From Notospermus geniculatus (Eukaryota; Nemertea; Pilidiophora; Heteronemertea; Lineidae), in contig NMRB01000330.1 of the NCBI GenBank assembly GCA_002633025.1, positions 280,572 to 344,571 on the forward strand: a DNA stretch of 64,000 bases, in the 5' to 3' direction. The position numbers and the translations under genes are program-made. A model generated the notes under the pieces. That model worked only from the letters and a program-made list of their open reading frames with translations. It ran no database searches and was not told the origin of the DNA. Shown piece after piece: positions 12,300 to 23,350 of the stretch (position 1 is the stretch's first letter; each line of letters opens with the position of its first letter).

Positions 12300-12525
12300 A
12301 ATCCAAAACATTATAATTGGCCTGCATTGGCCCTGGTGGTTATGGAACATCCCATCTCGAGCTCTTGTTGCTCACTTGGATAGGGTCTTCTTGCAAAATG
12401 TATACAAGGCACCACAGCTTGCACTCCAAGGCGACGGACTAAGAGCCAGAGATGGTTGAGACTATGTGGCCCGGGATTCGAACCCGGGACCTGCCGCTTG
12501 CTAACCCACTGGGCTATCAAGGCTC
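12300..12525 (-). repeat. tRNA-derived SINE-like element (minus strand)
   Basis: Read on the minus strand, the sequence from about 12525 contains a pol III A-box-like TAGCCCAGTGG (12507-12515 and the next bases) and a perfect B box GGTTCGAATCC (12474-12484) embedded in a palindromic T-arm stem CCCGGG/CCCGGG. The A-to-B spacing is about 11 nt shorter than in a true tRNA, and no acceptor or anticodon arm can be formed, so this is not a functional tRNA gene. The 3' extent to about 12300 is estimated. Confidence 0.6.
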
Positions 12526-15500
12526 TTTACATGTGTCCGAATGGTCGTTGATCATTCACACTCAGTGGACATGATCGAGCTATAGGAACGCCTCGATTTG
12601 CACACAAAACACAATCAGAACGAAATATTATCAGTTTCATCTCGACAGCTGGTGAAAGTCCAACCGGCGGACCATCATATCTTCGGCTAGAATTTCAGAC
12701 GTTGTTTGACTGTCCGCGGTTACCCATGGCGCAACCTTCAGACAACAATTCAGCGACAGATAACCAGGGCTGGGTCAGGTGCACCCAAGTCAAGGGCGGG
12801 ATGAAGTGTTCCACATCAACGTGACCCAAAGAGACAATGCATTTTCTACACCGATACCAAGTTCACGGGTTCCTGGTTCGAGTTTTTATGATCACAGAGG
12901 CCAAACCCATCTTTCCCTTCAGTGGCTTGCGCGATGCTCCAACCCACGGGCCATTCACTCCTGGAAAATATGGCCTTATAATCATGTAAACTGGCCCTCG
13001 TCTTCTGACAATTGGCGTCCTTGAGCGCAAGGGCGTATTAAGGAAATGACCAGAAGATGGTTGACCTGTACGTGGCAGGGTCCAAGGACAAGCCGAAAGA
13101 AACAGCTGTGGTTGGTGAAAATCGCTGAAAGTCAGTACCGCCAACATATAGGAGGTTGATGACCACTCGCACCTGGATAAAAATGTGTGCCCAACTTTGG
13201 CAGTAATTCTTCAACCCGGGTTCACAACTAATGAGCACTCCCTGAGGAGATTTCGTTTCGTTCCTTTGCTCTTTCATTATAATAAACCATGATTTGGGAA
13301 TCGAGGAAAGCTTTCACAACCTTCGAAAATTCAGCCAAATACGCGACTCTAAGCTCGTGTTGAAAGTGTTGATATCTACCCGTGCATTTTGTGCATGAAG
13401 TAGAGAAACTTGATCATTGCGGTCAGACTTTTACCTGAAACCCAACGAAATATTACAGGGACAATACAAAAGATGCGGGTTAGTAATTACCGGGCTTATC
13501 TTTCACTTCACTCGCCGGCCATGACTGTTGATGGCGTCCAAACAAAAGGATGCCACGGAACCGTCCGCCCAGAAGATCCTATCTCCCTAGCACCGTGTAA
13601 TTGGTGATATTACTGGAGACAGAATCAGAGATATCACTTACGCCTCGCACACTTAATCACCCATTCTTATTTAATTACTACCGTGGAGTGGGTTCAACTT
13701 TGACACTAAGTGGACTTGGCCACTTAGCTGTTAGATGGGCCCTCAGATATTACCCATCGTTGTAATAATCCGAGATACTGGACTACCTTGTCCTTTATGA
13801 TGTTGATGGCGATACTGTCTCAGGTGATGAGACACTGATATCGTATTCCATGACCAGAAATGTTCGAAAGGGGCGTTTATAAAATTGACTGTGTACATCT
13901 TCAGCATCAGTCTGTGGAAAATTATGAACAAAACACGGCATTTTATTTGTGGTGTTACGCAGAAGTACACCGGACGGGGCGTGTGCATGTTGCGCTCCCG
14001 GAACCAGCGTACGCGGGTTGTACATGTATGTCCATGCGCGAACGTTTGCGTTGAATGAATTGCGTAACTGTAGTAGGAAAGTAAAAACCTTTTGAACTAG
14101 TAAGTTTGTTTTGATTTCCCTGACGAAAGTCTTTTCCAGGAACAGACCGGACGGTCGACCTGATTTGAATGACTTTGTACGGTGCGTGATTTTCGGTGCT
14201 CTGATCGATTGAATTTGAAGACGAATGGTTCAACCATTCCAATGGGTGTGCCGTGATTTGCATTTTCGACTTGGTCTCCAGCACAGTCTGGTTTGATTCA
14301 CTGCACCACAAGCATTTGCCTAGGTATTAGGCGGGGAAGCTATAAACGAAGGTAGGCAAAGAATTTTAGCACCTTGACTTATTAACATCTTGAACCATCA
14401 TCCCTATGAGTAGAGCGTCGTCCGAAGGCGGAGTGGTCTCAGGCCTAGAATATTTCAAGATATTCATTCTGTTGACGACTATGCTAGTAAAAATCTCGAT
14501 CAGTGCATCCTGAGAAACTCAGGTCATTTACGGTCCCTACAATGAGCCCGGGGACAGAAGAGATTTTCTTTGGAGGCCGCCTTGTTCTGAGTGGATGCAG
14601 TCAGTGTTGACATACATGTATGGTCATTCTTAGAAGTCTTCTGCGCAACACCTACGCTGATGCCATGCCCTCATGGTGTCAGCAGATATGGGCGTGTTTA
14701 CCCTTCGCATAATGCCTTCCTAACCTTCTATCACCAACACAGAATCCGAAAAGGTTATCTGAGGACAACATTTGGCTTCGTATAGAAATCGAATATGTCA
14801 AGATATGAGGGGTCCTTGATTCGTATGCCCTACGCATGTTAAAAATATGCAACAACGTCAACTTGATATCTTGATGATGATGCGACTCTCTGACAATGGA
14901 ATGTCATGCATTGTCTTTGAAATCAAAAGCCTTTAGTTTCTGTGACATCCACCTGTCAGGTTTGACGAAGGACAAGAATAACTGGAAAAAGTGGACACGA
15001 TACTATTATTTCTATGTCCAATTCCGGCTTTTAGACTTCACAGAGAGGTAAAGAAATGTCGTTCGGCAGGTCAACGGGCTTGCCGGACGGGTGTAACGTC
15101 TATCAGCGTTTCTTTGTGTGAATGTTCCCCTTGTCCTGCCCTATTGAAGAGTCATGGTCTCTCTAGCTTCTTTTGTCACTACGTTCCAAATACAGAGAAG
15201 GATAGACTGTAAAACGAGGAACATTGGTTCTGAAAATTGAGTTAGCTTCTCTTCCAGGTTGAACGTCATCTCTTACACCCATGGTCCCCTCAAATGATCC
15301 CATGGTCCCCTCAAAAATAGTAACTATGCTTTGAAGAATTGATGTTTCTGTTACTGGTAGTAAAGTATGATTCACCCTAACTTCACTATGGGCAAAGTGC
15401 CAAGCTTGGAAATGTGCACAGGTCAGTGGTAAATGATCCATGTGGCGTGCAGTAATCTAATGATGTTTGGGTAACTTGGTTTACTTTCCATGAGCCTATA

Positions 15501-16921
15501 GCAAATCCAAGGTTGTGCTCAGTCAACTGGTAAGTACAGTAGGCCTACATGTACATGTATATTGCATTTGATGATGTATAGTACAAACTGATGGAATACT
15601 GAATACAGATGATAATGCTGTCACACCTTATCAGATATGCATATCAATTTGAGACATTTACAGGTATCTTCAAAACAAACCACCTATGGACCTGTTTTAC
15701 GAAAGTGCATTGTCAGTGTGTCCATATACATATACGTACAGTAGTGTGAATCTTTACGTACAACATGCTTTCAAAATGAAATATCACCGCTGAAGATAAT
15801 GCTCTTGAACAGTTACAATATGCTGGCGCTTAGTTTGTGGGTCTGATTAACACGAGCCACGCCCCAGGCACAGATCAAGCGTTTATATCACTTTGATACG
15901 GCGGACTTGTTGGCTTTGACTTGGTGTATTATGGCTCAGGATCCTTTTACAAAGGATTGACTCCTTCTGGTGAATTCTAGTACTTGATACCACACGCAGC
16001 CCTGTCTCTTGTTCGGTGCAGGTCACGTGCGCCAGTTCCAGGGATTTGGGGTTTTAAATTCTCCAAAAACATCGACGAAATAAAACTTCTTGCGTGTATA
16101 TTGCACAATTGACACGTGGTCAAATTTACATGCTGTCGTCCCGTTACTTGGATTTTTACGTGTTATACTATATGTTATATCAGAGTTGGCCAATAAAAAG
16201 ACGACAAGTTTTTAATGCAAGGAATGAAACTGAGCTGGTCGCCTTCGTCATAACTTGGCCAAGGGACGGTAAAAGGAGTGCTGTCCTCTCCCTTGCGACC
16301 AATGCTTCGACCGAAATTCTAACTTCAGTCCCGCTGCATGACTCATGTTGACTGAAAGTTTAAAAAATCGTTAAGTAAAGCAGCCAAATATTATATATTC
16401 CGTTTTCAAATCATTTCCCATTAAATTTCGAGTAGAGATAACTCTTGTGCTGACGGTCAGTTTACGGAGCGAGTAAACTTTACGAACATTCCACTTTCAA
16501 GGCCAAGCAACTCCACACCTTGTAATTATCACTGGTAGGGTCTCAACTGCTCGCTATTAGCAGCCAGAACCTTACAATAAAAGATCAACACCCTCCAATT
16601 GCTCATATTTGCCACCTAACAATTTGAGGCGCCTTCGAATTGGTAGGTTTGGTGTGGGTGAAAGGTTACAGACCTCGCAGTAACCTTTCGGTTTCTCTCC
16701 ATAGAAATGTCCTTCAGCGCTGGTTTTGAACAAAAAGTTCTGGTTAATTAGAAAACAAAGCTAAGGAACTCCTCGCTGTGATTCCTTGTTCTGCAATTAT
16801 CATGAGCTGCTCTTTTCTTCAAATTCCATATGATTTCGCGAATTAGAGGTATAAAGGGTTTACTGTAGGGCCCTTTTTGTCGGGAGTTTATAACCATTGG
16901 TGATAAGGGTACACCCACTTC
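12526..16921. other. Intergenic, no gene recognised; one MITE-end fragment
   Basis: No exon can be supported. A fragment near 15089-15135 (GTGTAACGTCTATCAGCG...) resembles the end of the inverted-repeat insertion at 17048-17200. A 16-bp phrase CCATGGTCCCCTCAAA is repeated in tandem at about 15279-15317. TACATGTA-type palindromes occur around 15547-15560. The remaining open frames are short and lack recognisable domains. Confidence 0.4.
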
Positions 16922-17047
16922 AGTTTTAGTGTGGCCTGTAGCGGTGTGGCTGGGTTCAGTCACCAAGGCCAGAAAGCTATCGTGGAGTTGCGATGTCGAT
17001 GATCTGTTGGCAATCAAATCTGCATTGCTCGCTTCTTCACGAGCCGG

Positions 17048-17200
17048 TGTAACGTCGATCAGTGTTCCCCGTATTTCTGTGTTTTTCTTAATTGTTTCCC
17101 TCCTGACGGATTAAGCGGCAACTAACCCAACAATAACCATTCTAGGCCGCGTCTATTGTTGGGGAACACTGAGCTACAGAAACACTCACCTATGTTACAC
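17048..17200. mobile_element. Small inverted-repeat insertion (MITE) present only in copy A
   Basis: The ends are GGTGTAACGTCGATCAG...CCCC and its imperfect complement GGGGAACACTGAGCTACAG...GTTACACC. Copy B goes directly from AAGCCGG to GGCGGATCC at the matching site (about 20478-20492), so this block is an insertion here or a loss there. No unambiguous target duplication can be defined. A related end sequence lies at about 15089-15135. Confidence 0.65.
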
Positions 17201-17243
17201 CTGGGCGGATCCAGGTTTTTGAAATTCCCTGATATTCGCACCC

Positions 17244-17390
17244 AATTACATCGTTAAAAAATACTACAGTAGATTTTACAGAAAAGTGCCTGCAGCAAAG
17301 TTCCCAGAACTATTCTGTAGATTCAGAGATGATATTACTAGGAGTTACTTTTCTGTAAAATCTAGTATTTTTTAACACTATACAATGTAA
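17244..17390. repeat. AT-rich foldback (in both duplicate copies)
   Basis: GTTAAAAAATACTACAGTAG followed by ATTTTACAGAAAAGT (about 17251-17287) is mirrored by ACTTTTCTGTAAAATCTAGT followed by ATTTTTTAAC (about 17345-17375), with outer TACAT/ATGTA words. The same structure recurs at about 20520-20675 in copy B, so it predates the divergence of the copies. It is probably a small foldback element; no target duplication is clear. Confidence 0.55.
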
Positions 17391-18184
17391 CTGGTGTGCA
17401 ATGTGCAAAATATTCGGAATGTACAGTCTTTGTCAAGAAGAGTCATGCAGTCGTTTTTTCTGGCCCACCCGATATTTACAATAAACAACAAATGAAGGTG
17501 ACGCTCGTCCACAAATAAAAAACACTTACCTCATAAATTGTTTCTCCCGATCAAACGAAGTACTTATACAGAACACGCATATTCCACCAGTGCATGAAAT
17601 CGACGGACAATATAAATCACTATGAAGTCATCTCCCATTGTTTCAAACCACGCTCTGATATCCGATGCAGCAATCTATAATTGCCAATTAAACTGTATTG
17701 TTTTACAAGATGTCATATCGAGAAATTTCTCGAATTTTATATCTGTACGTGGTCATTTGATTTTTCAGTCGTCATTTTTGTTGTAAAATGTAATGGTAGA
17801 TGATACGGTATCGGAGTATGTTATTAAGTATCTTCTAGATACATGTATCATTTGATTGAAAATACGCCTATGTTGTTCCCGGGAATTTGCTTGGAAAGTG
17901 CTGGCTGTCTCTTCCTTTGTTGAGCATACATGTAGAGTATATACATTACATGTACATGTATACAGTAATGCCCATCGTAAACGATTAAATTTTTCATCAA
18001 AATTTCATCAAATTTGTCAAAATGTGGGTCTTTGCATTTAAAGGAACATTACCATAGCGTTTAAACGTGACCTAAGTACATTCTGCATGGTTCATTTGTA
18101 GATAATACAAAGTACAAGACAATTCCTCAATAGCCCCTCAACCTTCATTTCCAAAAATCGTATATGAAAAATTGACAGTGTACG

Positions 18185-18410
18185 CTGCCCCCCTACAATG
18201 GAAGACTGCAGTATCTGCATATTGCAGTCTTCGTTTGGAAGCAGCATATCTCCCTTGTTTTAGGTGGCAGCTCTGAATAATTTTGCAAGAAAGGAGAGCA
18301 GTATCTACTGATGTATTTACACACCTACATTGTCCACTTCACTGAATAGGAAAGGCTGTACAAGGGAAGACTGCAATATGCAGATACTGCAGTCTTCCAT
18401 TGTAGGGCAG
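18185..18410. mobile_element. 226-bp MITE with TACG target duplication, present only in copy A
   Basis: The element has terminal inverted repeats beginning CTGCCC(CCC)TACAATGG. Just inside each end is a self-complementary block, GAAGACTGCA...TGCAGTCTTC. TACG stands on both sides (18181-18184 and 18411-18414), and copy B has the uninterrupted empty site GTGTACGGCGGGC at about 21388-21400. There is no coding capacity. The filled/empty pair proves the boundaries to the base. Confidence 0.88.
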
Positions 18411-20354
18411 TACGGCGGGCATCAAACGAATTGATACGGATGGAATGGTTGTCTTTTGGGATCAAAATGCCCAGTGCATCAATATTTTAGGCCTCGTTTG
18501 TAGAGTAGGTTTTAAAGAAGATTCTTCATTACAAATACCCATGGGCTGCTGGACAGGTTCCCACATGTCCCCACTGATGTCACATACTCGGATCTAATCA
18601 AACATGATGAAGTACACACCATTACAAAAATCAAACATCACGCTCGACCTGGCTTTCCGCGACCAACGTATGGCCAAATTAAAACTCTTTCATCTGCCGT
18701 TATGTACCTGTTGTTGACATTGTATTTGCCATCATGCTGTGGTTGAATTTGTTGTCTGCTTGGGGCATCATTGTTTGTTTACATTTACAGACTATTTTGA
18801 TACTTGTTGCCAGGTGCTGATGGCAAGGAAACAGGTTGACGACAATATGACATATATTTCCCATTCAAAAAAGGGACTTTCCTCTTGCCACAAGGTGCAA
18901 GTATAGGTGTTCTGAAAATCATCTGCTTGGATCAGAGTTGACAGGAAACCCCACTTTGATGAAGGCAAGAATTAAAAACAAATGTATCGAGGCCATTGGA
19001 CGGATAAAGGGATGATCCTGTGTCTTGTTGACGAATCTTGACCCGATTTCCGTATCCCCAACTTGGCGTAAGGGCCGTGGACCCTTATATCAACGACCCC
19101 AGAACCCTAGGCTCAGTTGATCTGTTACCAGGTCAGTAAGGTCCACCGACACCGCGTCCTTCTCTCATCGGAAAGATCCCTGGACGAAAACCCTCGCCCT
19201 GAAGATGAAAGCAACCAAAAGGGCAGTCACAGCAACCAGTCCAGCCTCCATTTCAAAACAACAAAACAATAAACCTGTGTGTACACCTTGACGGGATTTA
19301 AAATGATTGTGTTTACCGCGAGCCGGTTTCCTGTCACGAATCCGGTTTCTCTTCCTGTTCAATGTTGCAGTTGCGGGTGTTTCTATGTGATTTTCTCATT
19401 TGATTAAATATCGTCTGCGGGCATTTAGGAATTAACAATAATTCGGTGACGGATTACATTCCGCGGTAGTCACCTAGCTCAGGTGACTGTGGACCGTCCT
19501 AGCTGCATGTCCTGGGGTGTTTGCCTTGTTTATCCGCCGACTAGAGAATTGAAGTTACAAGGAATGTCACCCGGACCATCGGCATCCATTGTTTACTGAA
19601 CTGCTGGCAGAAATGATGATTTGGGCGGCCGTGTTCTTTGACGGGACTGCATCTCGAGTTTCTTTAAGCTAGGATTAGCATTATTTGACATATGTTTCCT
19701 CTGTTCGGTCTCCTCGAATGACAGACTAGATACCGGGGTGCTTTGAACCACGGATAAGGATCACGCACAAAAAAGTGGAAGGCTCCTCTTCTCTGCTTCC
19801 TTCAAATCAAAAGGCAGAATTCCCTGGCGTGATTTGTATATCTGAGTCCTGCTTCTTGAAAAGGGACACCCTGATCATAAATGTGGAAAGTGATATGTCG
19901 GGGAACTGTCATAACATGATAATTCTGCTACAATCGGACAGACATATCAATGGTATCATGTTTACGCTTCGCGGAGCTGGCATCATTGAGCTCTTCTGAT
20001 ATGAGACATATGAGGTAATATCTCCGGCATTATTCATCTCTACCTTTTTAATAGACCAACCAAAATTTCAAAATCTCCATACTATATGCACCTCGTTCAA
20101 ATTTCATTTTCGAATCCGAACCTTCGACTCCTTTTGCAGCGAAATGGTCCAGTCAACTTGCAACGCCGATCCCAAGTCTTGTGGAGGCTTCGTTCTTTGC
20201 GAAGTTGTTCCTATTGAAAACCCGGCATCATTCGTTAATTTTTGTGTGAATTCTTCGAAAAAACCAACCCCAAGTTTGCAGTCACTAATTCCATGTGCGG
20301 CCGAACACTGCTATTCGAAATTGCACAAGTCTACGATTCAGATGACGCCCGGGC

Positions 20355-20355
20355 N
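20355..20355. other. Single-base assembly gap at duplication junction
   Basis: One N separates GCCCGGGC, the end of copy A, from TGAGTTTTAGTG, the start of copy B. The matching base in copy B (about 23350) runs on into unique sequence, and the matching start in copy A (about 16921) is preceded by unique sequence. This is the pattern of two overlapping contigs joined without merging. Confidence 0.9.
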
Positions 20356-20357
20356 TG

Positions 20358-23350
20358 AGTTTTAGTGTGGCCTGTAGCGGTGTGGCAGGGTTCAGTCACC
20401 AAGGCCAGAAAGCTATCGTGGAGTTGCGATGTCGGTGATCTGTTGGCAATCAAATCTGCATTGCTGGCTTCTTCACAAGCCGGGGCGGATCCAGGTTGTT
20501 GAAATTCCCTGATATTCGCACCCAATTACATCGTTAAAAATACAGTACATTTTACAGAAAAGTGCCTGCAGCAGAGTTCCCAGAACTATTCTGTAGATTC
20601 AAAGGTGATATTAGGAGTTACAATGTACTTTTCTGTAAAATCTATGGTATTTTTTAACACTATACAATGTAACTGGTGTGCAATGTGCAAAATATTCGAA
20701 ATGTACAGTCTTTGTCAAGAAGAGTGCATGCAGTCGTTTTTTCTGACCCACCCGATATTTACAAAAAACAAATGAAGGTGACGCTCGTCCACAAATAAAA
20801 AAACACTTACCTCATAAATTGCTTCTCTCCGATCAAACGAAATACATGTACTTAGAATAGAACACTTTCACGTGTATTCCACCAGTGCATGAAGTCAATG
20901 GACAATATAAGTCCCTATGAAGTCATCTCCCATTGTTTCAAACCACGCTCTGATATCCGATGCAGCAATCTATAATTGCCAATTAAACTGTATTGTTTTA
21001 CAAGATGTCATATCGAGAAATTTCTCGAATTTTATATCAGTACGTGGTCATTTGATTTTTCAGTCGTCATTTTTGTTGTAAAATGTAATGGTAGATGATA
21101 CGGTGTCGGAGTATGTTATTAAGTATCTTCTAGATACATGTATCATTTGATTGAAAATACGCCTATGTTGTTCCCGGGAATTCGCTTGGAAAGTGCTGGC
21201 TGTCTCTTCCTTTGTTAAGCATACATGTAGAGTATATGTACATTACACGTACATGTATACAGTAATGCCCATCGTAAACGATTAAATTTTTCATCAAAAT
21301 TTCATGAAATTTGTCAAAATGTGGGTCTTTGCATTTAAGCTCAATAGCCCCTCAACCTTCATTTCCAAAAATCGTATGAAAAATTGACAGTGTACGGCGG
21401 GCATCAAACGAATTGATACGGCTGGAATGGTTGTCTTATGGGATCAAAATGCCCAGTGCATCAATATTTTATGCCTCGTTTGTAGAGTAGGTTTTAAAGA
21501 AGATTCTTCATTTCAAATACCCATGGGCTGCTGGACAGGTTCCCACCTGTCCCCACTGATGTCACATACTCGGATCTAATCAAACATGATGAAGTACACA
21601 CCATTACAAAAATCAAACATCACGCTCGACCTGGCTTTCCGCGACCAACGTATGGCCAAATTAAAACTCTTTCATCTGCCGTTATGTATACCTGTTGTTG
21701 ACATTGTATTTGCCATCATGCTGTGGTTGAATTTGTTGTCTGCTTGGGGCATCATTGTTTGTTTACATTTATAGACTATTTTGATACTTGTTGCCAGGTG
21801 CTGATGGCAAGGAAACAGGTTGACGACAATATGACATATATTTCCCATTCAAAAAAGGGACTTTCCTCTTGCCACAAGGTGCAAGTAGGTGTTCTGAAAA
21901 TCATCTGCTTGGATCAGAGTCAAGGGGTCAGAGTTGACAGGAAACCCCACTTTGATGAAGGCAAGAATTAAAAACAAATGTATCGAGGCCATTGGCCGGA
22001 TAAAGGGATGATCCTGTGTCTTGTTGACGAATCTTGACCCGATTTCCGTATCCCCAACTTGGCGTAAGGGCCGTGGACCCTTATATCAACGACCCCAGAA
22101 CCCTAGGCTCAGTTGATCTGTTACCAGGTCAGTAAGGTCCACCGACACCGCGTCCTTCTCTCATCGGAAAGATCCCTGGACGAAAACCCTCGCCCTGAAG
22201 ATGAAAGCAACCAAAAGGGCAGTCACAGCAACCAGTCCAGCCTCCATTTCAAAACAACAAAACAATAAACCTGTGTGTACACCTTGACGGGATTTAAAAT
22301 GATTGTGTTTACCGCGAGCCGGTTTCCTGTCACGAATCCGGTTTCTCTTCCTGTTCAATGTTGCAGTTGCGGGTGTTTCTATGTGATTTTCTCATTTGAT
22401 TAAATATCGTCTGCGGGCATTTAGGAATTAACAATAATTCGGTGACGGATTACATTCCGCGGTAGTCACCTAGCTCAGGTGACTGTGGACCGTCCTAGCT
22501 GCATGTCCTGGGGTGTTTGCCTTGTTTATCCGCCGACTAGAGAATTGAAGTTACAAGGAATGTCACCCGGACCATCGGCATCCATTGTTTACTGAACTGC
22601 TGGCAGAAATGATGATTTGGGCGGCCGTGTTCTTTGACGGGACTGCATCTCGAGTTTCTTTAAGCTAGGATTAGCATTATTTGACATATGTTTCCTCTGT
22701 TCGGTCTCCTCGAATGACAGACTAGATACCGGGGTGCTTTGAACCACGGATAAGGATCACGCACAAAAAAGTGGAAGGCTCCTCTTCTCTGCTTCCTTCA
22801 AATCAAAAGGCAGAATTCCCTGGCGTGATTTGTATATCTGAGTCCTGCTTCTTGAAAAGGGACACCCTGATCATAAATGTGGAAAGTGATATGTCGGGGA
22901 ACTGTCATAACATGATAATTCTGCTACAATCGGACAGACATATCAATGGTATCATGTTTACGCTTCGCGGAGCTGGCATCATTGAGCTCTTCTGATATGA
23001 GACATATGAGGTAATATCTCCGGCATTATTCATCTCTACCTTTTTAATAGACCAACCAAAATTTCAAAATCTCCATACTATATGCACCTCGTTCAAATTT
23101 CATTTTCGAATCCGAACCTTCGACTCCTTTTGCAGCGAAATGGTCCAGTCAACTTGCAACGCCGATCCCAAGTCTTGTGGAGGCTTCGTTCTTTGCGAAG
23201 TTGTTCCTATTGAAAACCCGGCATCATTCGTTAATTTTTGTGTGAATTCTTCGAAAAAACCAACCCCAAGTTTGCAGTCACTAATTCCATGTGCGGCCGA
23301 ACACTGCTATTCGAAATTGCACAAGTCTACGATTCAGATGACGCCCGGGC
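20358..23350 (+). repeat. Direct duplication, copy B (right), with empty insertion sites
   Basis: Copy B matches 16922-20354 but lacks both insertions found there. It also lacks an 80-bp segment and contains a short extra CAAGGGGTCAGAGT-like run near 21920. After 23350 the sequence is unique. The 156-codon frame that starts at 23140 and crosses out of the duplicated part has no recognisable domain and is not called as a gene. Confidence 0.9.

Larger units (their letters stand above)
16922..20354 (+). repeat. Direct duplication, copy A (left), ends at a single N
   Basis: This segment and 20358-23350 are the same sequence in the same orientation. From about 18950 to 20354 the two run at a near-constant offset (2996 bp from 19165 on) with almost no differences. 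Earlier parts differ by small indels and by two transposon-like insertions present only here (17048-17200 and 18185-18410), plus about 80 bp at 18041-18122. The copy ends exactly at the N at 20355. It holds no recognisable gene. It is most simply read as one haplotype of a heterozygous locus; a genuine tandem duplication is the alternative. Confidence 0.9.

Noticed and set aside
12474-12515. Possible tRNA gene on the minus strand
   Set aside because: The A-to-B box spacing is too short and there is no acceptor or anticodon stem; it fits a SINE head instead.
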